Shown here piece after piece: positions 45,293 through 53,478 of a stretch of 64,000 bases of DNA. The stretch is from UBA5614 sp963667535 (lineage in GTDB: Bacteria; Cloacimonadota; Cloacimonadia; Cloacimonadales; Cloacimonadaceae). The notes below the pieces were generated by a model. It saw only the letters and a program-made list of their open reading frames with translations. It did not search any database and had not been told where the DNA came from. The stretch is taken from contig CAXXDU010000002.1 in the NCBI GenBank assembly GCA_963667535.2, forward strand, positions 2,418,001-2,482,000, in the 5' to 3' direction. A program made the position numbers and the translations under genes. How positions within the stretch are numbered: position 1 is the first letter of the stretch; every line of letters starts with the position of its first letter.

Positions 45293-46288
45293 ATGAAACG
45301 TGCCTCACTAATGATAATCATTCTCTTAACTTGTTGGATAGCAACAAATCTTTATTCTCAAAATTCCAACCCTCTTGATGATATGCTATCAAATACAGAC
45401 CAGAAAAAAGATAAAACTATCAAATCCACTGAAAGTGATAGCCTGGTCAATGATATAATCAGGGTAAACTATTCAAAAAAGAATGCCCAGCTTGCCATGA
45501 CTATGTCGGCAATTTTACCCGGTGCAGGTCAGTTTTATGTTGATAAATCAAGTATAGCTGCTTATATCTTCCCGGTTATAGAATTGGCTATTATTGGCAG
45601 CATTGTCTATTACAATAAACAAGGTGACGATAAAGTTAAAGACTACAAGAAATACATAAATGAAGAGATTACAGTTGATATCAATGGTTATTCCTATACA
45701 GGTTCACGCTACAGGAGAGATTTTCAGACTGCTGTGGAAGACACTCTGAAGCGTATCCATTCAGCTGATATCTATGATGGTGTCTTCTTTAGCCTGGATG
45801 CCTCCAATTCACAACATTTCTATGAAGATATCGGCAAATATAATAAATACGTCTTCGGATGGGCTGACTGGTATTTAACTTATGCAGAACTACCCACTAT
45901 CGGACAACCGATTCTTGTTCCGGACCCTCATCCTGTCTTCATCTTTGATTTTATGAACCCGACTGACCCTCGTTTTAACGGTCCTGATAACAAATGGCAA
46001 TATAATGTTCCTTTAGCTGGTCCTTCCAATCAGTATGACAGACCAAGTTCACCTCTCAGAGCCGAATACATTAAAATGAGACAAGCTGCTGAAGATAAGT
46101 ATAGAGTTGCTAATTACCTTTCATTTGGTATTGCAGTAAATCACATCGTAAGCGCCATTGATGCTGTCAGAAAAACCAATAATCTAAACAGACTTTACCT
46201 ATCTCAGAATAGAGTTAAAATGCAATATTATGCATCCATCAAAGATGGATATATAACTCCCATGCTGGGATTGAACCTGGCTTTCTAG
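45293..46288 (+). CDS. Envelope protein, DUF5683-like (paralogue 1)
   Basis: 331 residues with the start at 45293 (AGGAGAAAG upstream; an earlier ATG at 45254 overlaps the protease end). Signal peptide, a charged linker, then the family core AMTMSAILPGAGQFYVDKS followed by a hydrophobic segment (AAYIFPVIELAIIGSIVYYN). Ends with terminal Phe (GLNLAF). The same core occurs in the next two genes. Role unknown; the family is usually membrane-associated in FCB-group bacteria. Confidence 0.7.
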   Translation: MKRASLMIIILLTCWIATNLYSQNSNPLDDMLSNTDQKKDKTIKSTESDSLVNDIIRVNYSKKNAQLAMTMSAILPGAGQFYVDKSSIAAYIFPVIELAIIGSIVYYNKQGDDKVKDYKKYINEEITVDINGYSYTGSRYRRDFQTAVEDTLKRIHSADIYDGVFFSLDASNSQHFYEDIGKYNKYVFGWADWYLTYAELPTIGQPILVPDPHPVFIFDFMNPTDPRFNGPDNKWQYNVPLAGPSNQYDRPSSPLRAEYIKMRQAAEDKYRVANYLSFGIAVNHIVSAIDAVRKTNNLNRLYLSQNRVKMQYYASIKDGYITPMLGLNLAF

Positions 46289-46292
46289 AACT

Positions 46293-46958
46293 ATGCGTAA
46301 AGTACTACTTCTGGCATTGATGATAACGCTCCTGTTAATGATACCATTACAAGGTAAATCCGTTCCCAAAGCTATGCTGATGTCTGCTATCCTTCCCGGT
46401 ACAGGTGAAATCTATAGCGGTAATGTAGCAAAAGGTGTATTCTTTATATCTACCGACCTGCTTATCCTGTTTAATGCCAACAGATATGGTAACGAAGTAA
46501 ACTGGCTGACTGACTCTTACAAACAATATGCCTATACTAAAGCAGATATTTCTAAGAACCAAAGCGCTCAGTACTATGAAGTTATTCACAAATGGCGGAG
46601 CAGTGACGAGTATAACAGCTATTATGAAATGCAAGCCCGTAACTATTTTCTGATATCTAATTATGACCCTGAAAGCTATAATGCTTATATACTAACTCAT
46701 TCTTACTCCGGAGAAAACGTCTGGAACTGGCAGAATGAGAAAGACTGGAACAAATATAAAAGTATCCGACGTGATAAACAAACTATGGTAATGAACCAAA
46801 AACTGGCTATTGGTGCAGCAATAGCTAATCGGGTTATAAGTGCTATTGATGCTACTTTTTTGATTAAGGCTGCAAATAAAAGAATGTCTACGACATTCAA
46901 TCTAACGCCGGATTTTGAAAACAACGGCGCAATTCTAAACTGTTCATTGGAGTTCTAA
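46293..46958 (+). CDS. Envelope protein, DUF5683-like (paralogue 2)
   Basis: 221 residues; signal sequence then KAMLMSAILPGTGEIYSGN and a hydrophobic stretch. It shares the layout of its neighbours: tyrosine-rich middle, AIANRVISAIDA near the end (compare AVNHIVSAIDAV in paralogue 1 and IANHLISGIDML in paralogue 3), terminal Phe. It starts 4 bp after paralogue 1. Function unknown. Confidence 0.7.
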   Translation: MRKVLLLALMITLLLMIPLQGKSVPKAMLMSAILPGTGEIYSGNVAKGVFFISTDLLILFNANRYGNEVNWLTDSYKQYAYTKADISKNQSAQYYEVIHKWRSSDEYNSYYEMQARNYFLISNYDPESYNAYILTHSYSGENVWNWQNEKDWNKYKSIRRDKQTMVMNQKLAIGAAIANRVISAIDATFLIKAANKRMSTTFNLTPDFENNGAILNCSLEF

Positions 46959-47630
46959 ATGTATAGATTACCGTCAAACCTTGCAAAACTAATGTTGATT
47001 ATCCTTATCCTGCTTTGTAGCATAGTAATCCAAGCCAAAGTATTTACTATCAATCCCTTTCTCAAATCAGCTCTTGTGCCAGGATGGGGTCAATTATCCA
47101 TTGGCAATAATTATGGATATGCGATGCTTGCCAGTGAAGCTTTATTCTGGTCAGGGTATATATATAACAATAATGAGCAGAAACTCAAAAACAAATCATC
47201 GTATGACTATGCTGTAAAATACTCTCACATCAATCCCGGTAATTACTCCGCTCAATATTACCGTGACTTGTCCAAGTTTGATTCCAGCGGTTTCAGTGCA
47301 GGCGGATACAATGCCATGGTCAGACAAACGGCTATTGAACTTTTTCAGTTTAATCCTGTTGCCCAGCAGGCATATATCGATGATAATAAATATCCTGACA
47401 ATATGAGCTGGGAATGGGATAGTTATCAGTTGCGTAAAGAGTATAGCGGTATGCGAAAAGATATCCTTGAGCTAAAAGACCAGGCTCAAATCTTTACGGG
47501 AGTGATTATTGCCAACCACTTAATCAGCGGTATTGATATGCTTAGACAAAGAAAGCACTGGAATAATGTGCATCCCTCTGTCCAATATTACAGAAATGCT
47601 CCTGCTCTGTTTATGAATGTGGAGTTTTGA
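46959..47630 (+). CDS. Envelope protein, DUF5683-like (paralogue 3)
   Basis: 223 residues; signal sequence, then FLKSALVPGWGQLSIGNNYGY (one residue split omitted) and a hydrophobic segment. The start codon follows the stop of paralogue 2 with no gap. It keeps IANHLISGIDML and a terminal Phe (MNVEF). The three genes form the end of the PorV/M6 cluster. Confidence 0.7.
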   Translation: MYRLPSNLAKLMLIILILLCSIVIQAKVFTINPFLKSALVPGWGQLSIGNNYGYAMLASEALFWSGYIYNNNEQKLKNKSSYDYAVKYSHINPGNYSAQYYRDLSKFDSSGFSAGGYNAMVRQTAIELFQFNPVAQQAYIDDNKYPDNMSWEWDSYQLRKEYSGMRKDILELKDQAQIFTGVIIANHLISGIDMLRQRKHWNNVHPSVQYYRNAPALFMNVEF

Positions 47631-47652
47631 TTAAGTACTATTAATATTACAG

Positions 47653-48651
47653 CTATCTGGTAATTGTCTTTAACAGAGACCTGATTTCATCAGGTTTGAT
47701 GGATAGCATACAAGCAAAGTTACCTTTGGGGCATGCATCTCCCCCATGCAATGAGCAAGGCTGACAATCAAGATTCTTTACAATCACATTGGCATTTGTG
47801 TTTAAAGGCTTGAATCCAAGCATGGGATGTGTTGCTCCGAACATAGCAATCTGAGGTTTGCCAAGCGCTGCTGCAATATGCATCGGACCACTGTCGTTAG
47901 TTATTACCACTTCAGCCAGAGCAATAACGGCAATCAATTCCTGTAAATCAAATTTACCACCCAAATCAGTGGACTTATCAGCAGTTTCAAAGTTTATCTT
48001 GTAAGTCAGTTCTTGTTCAGATTTACTGCCCAAAAGCCAGAAATGGAATTCATCACCGCAAATCTGAATCAATTTAATAAAACTCTCAGCAGGATACATC
48101 TTTGTATTATGCGTTGCTCCCGGAAACAATGCAACCATCTTTTTACCTTGTTGCCTGTGTATCCTGTTTGCCATCTTTTCTATCTCAGCAGCTTCAGGTT
48201 TAAGAACAGGACTGCATAAACTTCCGGCTAATGCTATGTTATTGAGGGTCGTATCTGCTTTCAATAAAGCAGTCTGATACAAATCCAGAGTAGAGTTTAT
48301 TACAAGTTTGGTCTGATGTTTTACTATTTTGTCTCGTAGGAAGTGCTGTTTACTATAAGTAAAATTAAAGGCTGTTCCTGCAGCAAGCTTAATCAGGAAA
48401 GAAGAAAACTTGGCATGTAAATCAAACACATAGTCATACTTTTGTTTGGATAGCCAATAGTGAAATCCCACTGTCTTAGAATAAGGGATTACTTTTAACG
48501 GAATATCAAAAAGCTCAGGCAATGCTTTATATTGTTCTTTGGTCAGATAGTGCAGTTCTGCTTCAGGAAATACTTCATTCAGCTTCTTGACGATAGGCTG
48601 CGTTAGAACGATATCGCCTATAGAACTGAGCCTTATTATAAGTATCTTCAT
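47653..48651 (-). CDS. Glycosyltransferase family 9 (heptosyltransferase-like)
   Basis: A GT9 protein, about 332 residues from the ATG at 48651 (MKILIIRLSSIGDIVLTQPI), the canonical family start with AAGAGGA upstream. An ATG four codons earlier (48663) is also possible; the longest frame runs into a repeat and is unlikely. Motifs: KYDYVFDLHAKFSS, VALFPGATHNTKMYPAE, VVITNDSGPMHIAAALGKPQ and the Cys-rich end NLDCQPCSLHGGDACPKGNF. The family adds heptose to lipopolysaccharide core. It is likely the last gene of the trxB-alaS unit. Confidence 0.85.
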   Translation of the reverse strand: MKILIIRLSSIGDIVLTQPIVKKLNEVFPEAELHYLTKEQYKALPELFDIPLKVIPYSKTVGFHYWLSKQKYDYVFDLHAKFSSFLIKLAAGTAFNFTYSKQHFLRDKIVKHQTKLVINSTLDLYQTALLKADTTLNNIALAGSLCSPVLKPEAAEIEKMANRIHRQQGKKMVALFPGATHNTKMYPAESFIKLIQICGDEFHFWLLGSKSEQELTYKINFETADKSTDLGGKFDLQELIAVIALAEVVITNDSGPMHIAAALGKPQIAMFGATHPMLGFKPLNTNANVIVKNLDCQPCSLHGGDACPKGNFACMLSIKPDEIRSLLKTITR

Positions 48652-48676
48652 ATTCCTCTTCATTCCTGACTTATGT

Positions 48677-48700
48677 GTCATTCCCGTGAAAACGGGAATC
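48677..48700. repeat. ATTCC...GGAAT palindrome with GAAA loop
   Basis: ATTCCCGT, GAAA, ACGGGAAT: 8-bp perfect arms and a GNRA-type tetraloop, flanked by GTC and C as in the other copies. It sits between alaS and the GT9 gene. Confidence 0.7.
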
Positions 48701-48709
48701 CATTCCCTA

Positions 48710-51322
48710 TCATAAACTAAACAACTTCTTTGTCTCTGTTATAGCAAAGTCTATCTTATCGATATCCTTTCCACCAGCCATAGCGCTATCGGGTCTGCCA
48801 CCGCCTTTACCGCCTACAAATGCAGCAATCTGTCCTGCCAGCTTACCGGCATGATATTTATCCTGCAAGCCTGCACTGACTGATACACTGATGGAAACTT
48901 TGTCATCTGTCACTGCAAAAAGAATTGAGACATTCTGTATGGGATTGGATTTAAGCTCATCACTCAGCTTTCTCAGGTCATCTGTGGAAGCAACCGGAGC
49001 CTTAGTAATTATAAGTTTTATTTCTCCATGCTGTATGGCACCACCTATTAGCTCCGTTACCAGACCTTTGGCATTGTTTTGTTTGAGTCCATCTATCTCT
49101 TTTTCCAGTTCAGACTGATGTCTTTGTATCTGTTCAATCTTTTCAAATATTTTCTTTTCTGGGGTATTCAAAGCTATAGCAAGTCTGGATAACTTTTCCT
49201 GCAATTCATTGACCCATGCTTCTGCCCCATCACCCGTAAAGGCTTCAATCCTGCGTATGCCTGCTGATGAAGAAGTTTCAGAAGTAATCTTGATTAGTCC
49301 TATCTCGCCTGTAGCATGTATATGCGTGCCACCGCACAATTCTTTGGAAAAACCTTCCACACTTACAACTCTGACCACGTCCCCATATTTCTCGCCAAAT
49401 AATGCCATAGCCCCTGATTTCTTTGCTTCATCAATGCTCATCAGATTTATGTTAACTATCCTGTTCTCTCTTATCTGCTCATTTACGATATGTTCAACTT
49501 GTTTGATTTGCTCATGTGTCATAGCTTCAAAATGAGCAAAATCAAAGCGCAGATGTTCGGGAGATACCAGCGAGCCTTTTTGCTGAACATGTTCACCCAG
49601 AACCGTTCTGAGAGCTTTATGCAGTAAATGCGTCGCTGTATGATTACGGGCTGTGCGTTTTCGTTGCGTGGTATCAATTTCAGCCAGCACAGGTTTATTG
49701 GTCACAAATCCTCTGATCAGATTTCCGAGATGAACGGTTTTATCATTGATTTTTCTGACATCATAGACTTTAATTTCCATCATATCATCTTCACCGGCAT
49801 TAGATACTACTATTCCGGTATCGGCAACCTGTCCCCCTGCTTCAGCAATAAACGGTGTCTTTGCCATCTGGAAATATATTGTATCATCTGTTGCCAGACT
49901 GTAACGTGTTATAATTGTTTCTATCTCTGAATGCTCATAACCAACGAATTCCGTATCCGCAATATCACAAAGCTCAGTCCAAATCAATTGCTGAGCAGAG
50001 CCTTTAAAGTTACTTGCTTCTCTGGCTCTGGCTTTTTGTTTCTCCATTTCTGCTTCAAACCCGGCTGTATCTACCTTCAAGCCCTTTTCTTCTGCCAATA
50101 TAACAGTCAAGTCCAGTGGAAAGCCGTAAGTATCATAAAGCATAAAAGCATCGTTACCGGAGATTATATCTGTCTTGAGTTTGGAAACTATCTCATTGAT
50201 TCGATCCAGCCCTGTATCCAGAGTCTGATTAAACCTTTCTTCCTCAGCCTTGATGATTGATACAATATAATGGCTTTTATCTTTGAGTTCATGATAATGA
50301 TGACCCATGATTTCGATAACTGTATCTACAAGCTTATACAGGAAAGGTTCGTGCATGTTTAGTAGTCTGCCATGCCGGGCTGCTCTTCTGAGAATTCTGC
50401 GCAAGACATACCCTCTGCCTTCATTGGAAGGGAAGCCACCATCAGCCAGAGCAAAGCTCAGACAGCGGATATGGTCTGCAATCACACGGTGTGAGGTGCC
50501 ATCAGCTTCAATATATGGAATACCGCTAATCTCTGCTATTTTATTGATTATAGGCTGAAATAAATCAGTATGGTAATTGGAAGTTTGTCCCTGCAATATC
50601 TGGCAGATTCTGTCCAAACCGGCGCCTGTATCCACATATTTGCTTTTAAGAGGATTCAGCTTACCTGTCTCATCCCTGTTGTACTGAATAAATACCAGAT
50701 TCCACAGCTCTATATAACGGGAACAATCTCCATTGACCTTGCACTCATGACCCGCTTCGCCCTTGTGTTCACAAAAGGAATCTCCACGGTCGAAATGTAT
50801 TTCTGAGCACGGACCGCAGGGTCCTGTATCGCCCATTTCCCAAAAGTTGTCTTTATCGCCATGATAGGTGATATGGCTTTCTTCTATATCAGTCATTTCT
50901 TTCCAGAAATTATATGCTTCCTCATCGGTTTTATACACAGTAGCATGCAGCTTGTCTTTGGGTAGTTTCCAGACATCTGTCAGTAGTTCCCAAGCCCAGG
51001 TAATGGCTTCTTTCTTGTAATAATCACCAAAAGACCAATTCCCCAGCATTTCAAAGAAGGTATGGTGATATCCGTCTTTGCCCACTTCTTCCAAATCATT
51101 ATGTTTTCCACCTGCTCTGATGCACTTCTGGCTGTTTACAGCCCTTAAAACATCAGGCTCTTTCAATCCCAGAAAAATGCCTTTAAACTGATTCATTCCT
51201 GCATTTATAAACAGGAGGGTAGGGTCGTCAGTCGGGATAACGGGTGATGAAGGCACAAATGTATGTCCTTTTTGAACAAAGAAGTCTACAAACTGCTGTC
51301 TGATTTCCTTACTTGGTATCAT
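48710..51322 (-). CDS. alaS: Alanyl-tRNA synthetase
   Basis: 870 residues from the ATG at 51322, which overlaps the trxB stop (ATGA) and has GGAG upstream. Class II aminoacylation core: GHTFVPSSPVIPTDDPTLLF then INAGMNQFK, and GDTGPCGPCSEIHFD. Editing domain with the zinc ligands NHTATHLLHKAL and CGGTHIHATGEIG; C-terminal C-Ala domain ending in GGKGGGRPDSAMAGG. Full length and intact. It charges tRNA-Ala and clears mischarged Ser/Gly. Confidence 0.97.
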   Translation of the reverse strand: MIPSKEIRQQFVDFFVQKGHTFVPSSPVIPTDDPTLLFINAGMNQFKGIFLGLKEPDVLRAVNSQKCIRAGGKHNDLEEVGKDGYHHTFFEMLGNWSFGDYYKKEAITWAWELLTDVWKLPKDKLHATVYKTDEEAYNFWKEMTDIEESHITYHGDKDNFWEMGDTGPCGPCSEIHFDRGDSFCEHKGEAGHECKVNGDCSRYIELWNLVFIQYNRDETGKLNPLKSKYVDTGAGLDRICQILQGQTSNYHTDLFQPIINKIAEISGIPYIEADGTSHRVIADHIRCLSFALADGGFPSNEGRGYVLRRILRRAARHGRLLNMHEPFLYKLVDTVIEIMGHHYHELKDKSHYIVSIIKAEEERFNQTLDTGLDRINEIVSKLKTDIISGNDAFMLYDTYGFPLDLTVILAEEKGLKVDTAGFEAEMEKQKARAREASNFKGSAQQLIWTELCDIADTEFVGYEHSEIETIITRYSLATDDTIYFQMAKTPFIAEAGGQVADTGIVVSNAGEDDMMEIKVYDVRKINDKTVHLGNLIRGFVTNKPVLAEIDTTQRKRTARNHTATHLLHKALRTVLGEHVQQKGSLVSPEHLRFDFAHFEAMTHEQIKQVEHIVNEQIRENRIVNINLMSIDEAKKSGAMALFGEKYGDVVRVVSVEGFSKELCGGTHIHATGEIGLIKITSETSSSAGIRRIEAFTGDGAEAWVNELQEKLSRLAIALNTPEKKIFEKIEQIQRHQSELEKEIDGLKQNNAKGLVTELIGGAIQHGEIKLIITKAPVASTDDLRKLSDELKSNPIQNVSILFAVTDDKVSISVSVSAGLQDKYHAGKLAGQIAAFVGGKGGGRPDSAMAGGKDIDKIDFAITETKKLFSL

Positions 51323-52257
51323 TTCTCTACTCCAAATTCTTCCTCGTGCTCGGCAATCCACTTTTCAGCGCTCCAGGCAGCAATAGCTCCATCGTTGGTA
51401 GCGGTAACCACTTGTCTCAAGACCTTACTGCGAATATCTCCGGCTGCATAAACACCCGGAATATTGGTCTGCATGTGCTCGTCAGTGATTACAAATCCTG
51501 AAGTATCAAGCTCTATTCTGGACTCCAGTAAAGCTGTATTGGGCAGTATTCCCACATATATAAAAACACCATCAACCTTCAGGAAGCTTATTTTGTCAGT
51601 TTTACGGTTGTACAATTCCAGTTCTTCCACTTTACCTTCACCTTTGATTTCCTGCAGGACTGTATCCCAGATAAATTCCATCTTAGGTTCTTTAAAAGCT
51701 CTCTGTTGTATGATGTATTGGGCTCTTAGCTCGTTTCTGCGGTGTATAACATATACTTTCTCAGCGAATCTGGTAAGAAACAAGCCTTCTTCAATAGCGG
51801 AGTCTCCCCCACCCAGAACTGCAACTGTTTTATTACGGTATAAAGCACCATCACAGGTTGCACAATAAGATACACCTCTGCCGGTAAGCTTTTCTTCTCC
51901 GGGAACGTTTAATCTGCGGGGTGAAGCGCCTGAACAAAATATAATGCTCTTTGCCCTGTATTCCTGTTCATGTGTGCCAATTACCTTGCACTTGCCTTCT
52001 ATTCCAATTTCCGTAACTTCTGCATCGATAAATTCTGCTCCGAATCTTTCTGCCTGCTTGCGCATCTGTTCCGTTAATTCAAACCCTTCTATAGCATTCT
52101 CAAAACCGGGATAGTTTTCCACATCCTGTGTAACTGTGATTTGTCCGCCCACCAGAGCTTTTTCAAATACAGCAGTCTTCATTCCGCTTCTGGCAGCATA
52201 AATCGCAGCAGAAAGCCCTGCCGGTCCTGCACCTATGATTATTGTATCGTATCGCAT
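51319..52257 (-). CDS. trxB: Thioredoxin reductase
   Basis: 312 residues from the ATG at 52257 (AGAGGA five bases upstream). FAD-binding GAGPAGLSAAIYAARSG (residues 9-25), redox-active CATC (Cys132/Cys135), NAD(P)-binding VLGGGDSAIEEGLFLT, and the second FAD motif GVYAAGDIRSKVLRQV. It reduces thioredoxin with NAD(P)H, or in some anaerobes takes electrons from ferredoxin-like donors. It overlaps alaS by 4 bp (ATGA). Confidence 0.95.
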   Translation of the reverse strand: MRYDTIIIGAGPAGLSAAIYAARSGMKTAVFEKALVGGQITVTQDVENYPGFENAIEGFELTEQMRKQAERFGAEFIDAEVTEIGIEGKCKVIGTHEQEYRAKSIIFCSGASPRRLNVPGEEKLTGRGVSYCATCDGALYRNKTVAVLGGGDSAIEEGLFLTRFAEKVYVIHRRNELRAQYIIQQRAFKEPKMEFIWDTVLQEIKGEGKVEELELYNRKTDKISFLKVDGVFIYVGILPNTALLESRIELDTSGFVITDEHMQTNIPGVYAAGDIRSKVLRQVVTATNDGAIAAWSAEKWIAEHEEEFGVEK

Positions 52258-52420
52258 AATATCCTCTATTTCTATAATGAAAATACAGATTCTCACAATA
52301 ACCTTATTCGTCAATAGCAAACTAATGTTGTGAACTGTTGAGTATACGAGTGTAGAACGGATACAAGATTGGAAAATGTAACATTGCTACTATCTTTCCT
52401 ATTCCCTTCTTATATCACTA

Positions 52421-52524
52421 TTAGCTGACATAAAGAATCTGAAGAGACTCTGACAGGAGTTTTCAGGGAGTAAAGTCCCTGCAGACTCCCTGATGACTCC
52501 CTGCAGAACCCTATCGTCAGTTAA
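52421..52524. repeat. Palindromic 11-nt-period element (locus 4)
   Basis: Second copy of the 39872 element, also 104 bp, bounded by TTAGCTGAC (52421-52429) and GTCAGTTAA (52516-52524; one wobble). 11-mers from 52452: GACAGGAGTTT, TCAGGGAGTAA, AGTCCCTGCAG, ACTCCCTGATG, ACTCCCTGCAG, AACCCTATCGT. Flanking sequence on both sides is also partly complementary, so the full hairpin may reach about 170 bp (52386-52558). It directly adjoins the tandem array at 52553. Confidence 0.85.
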
Positions 52525-52552
52525 GATCCAAATGAGAAGGAAATAGTATGGA

Positions 52553-53144
52553 AGTAGGGACATGCCTTGTGCAAAGTAGTATAGCATTCCAATGCTGTAC
52601 AAAGATATAGACGCAGGTTTGGAAACCTACGCTACCGGAAACGTAGTGCCATGACTATTGCAAAAGTAGTATAGCATTCCAATGCTGTACAAAGAAGTAA
52701 ACGCAGGTTTGGAAACCTACGCTACAAGTATAATAGGGACATGCCTTGTGTTTGTCCAAAAAAAGTAGTATAGCATTCCAATGCTGTACAAAGATATAGA
52801 CGCAGGTTTGGAAACCTACTCTACAAGTATAATAGGGACAATAACTTGTGTAAAGTAGTATAGCATTCCAATGCTGTACAAAGAAGTAAACGCAGGTTTG
52901 GAAACCTACGCTACAAGTATAATAGGGATAATGCCTTGTGTTTGTCCAAAAAAAGTAGTATAGCATTCCAATGCTGTACAAAGAAGTAAACGCAGGTTTG
53001 GAAACCTACTCTACAAGTATAATAGGGACATGCCTTGTGCTTGTCCAAAAAAAGTAGTATAGCATTCCAATGCTGTACAAAGAAGTAAACGCAGGTTTGG
53101 AAACCTACTCTACAAGTATAATAGGGACATGCCTTGTGCTTGTC
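52553..53144. repeat. Tandem array of six convergent REP-like hairpin pairs (BIME-like)
   Basis: Six copies of a 60-bp module start at 52576, 52666, 52765, 52855, 52955 and 53054 (steps 90, 99, 90, 100, 99). Each begins GTAG and ends CTAC. It holds two hairpins, AGCATT-CC-AATGCT and AGGTTT-GG-AAACCT, which read as the same element in opposite directions: GTAG-nn-TAG-nn-TTCCAA-nn-CTG-nn. The linkers (with TATAATAGGGACATGCC) are also repeated. There are no unique spacers, so this is not CRISPR. It fills most of the gap 52258-53478. Confidence 0.85.
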
Positions 53145-53218
53145 CGCTGAAGACGCAGGAATATACCTTGTGATAGTCCTTATGTTAAGAGGTCATCCTG
53201 AGCCAAGCCTGCCCTCGA

Positions 53219-53236
53219 CCCCTGCCTACGCAGGGG
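53219..53236. repeat. G+C-rich hairpin
   Basis: CCCCTGC (53219-53225), CTAC loop, GCAGGGG (53230-53236). Perfect 7-bp arms in the non-coding stretch after the tandem array; no T-run follows. Confidence 0.55.
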
Positions 53237-53348
53237 CAAGCTCTGATCAGGGGAAGGATAAGACCGGCGATTAAGCCAATCATAAAATCACAAATGGCAC
53301 TTTCAATACTAAGACCGGCATAAATCCGTCATCAGAAGCAAGCGTATA

Positions 53349-53378
53349 TCAAGCGTAATGTTATTACGCTTGACCTAC
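53349..53378 (-). repeat. GTAG-led hairpin, 11-bp perfect stem
   Basis: Minus strand: GTAG (53378-53375), G, TCAAGCGTAAT, AAC loop, ATTACGCTTGA (ends 53349). The same 5' GTAG foot as the other REP-like hairpins here, but with a different stem sequence. Confidence 0.65.
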
Positions 53379-53424
53379 ACTTGCCAGGCGGTAAGGATTG
53401 TGAAATGTAACCAATACTTTAGCA

Positions 53425-53447
53425 TTAACCGAGGGCGACTAACCCAC
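53425..53447 (-). repeat. GTGG-led REP-like hairpin
   Basis: Minus strand: GTGG (53447-53444), then GTTAGTCG, CCCT loop, CGGTTAA; all stem positions pair if G-T wobbles are allowed. The first half matches the GTAGGTTA frame of the element at 39775-39802. It is 32 bp past the stop of the 1280-residue protein gene. Confidence 0.5.
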
Positions 53448-53478
53448 AATTATAGCAAATGAATAGTAACATATATTA

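Noticed and set aside
52655..52981. A 108-codon minus-strand frame with internal repeats
   Set aside because: It is the translation of the tandem REP-like modules; the repeated peptide only mirrors the DNA repeat, and there is no ribosome binding site.
52576..53113. CRISPR array
   Set aside because: Regular steps near 90-100 bp look like an array, but the linkers are repeated too, there are no unique spacers, and no cas genes are nearby.
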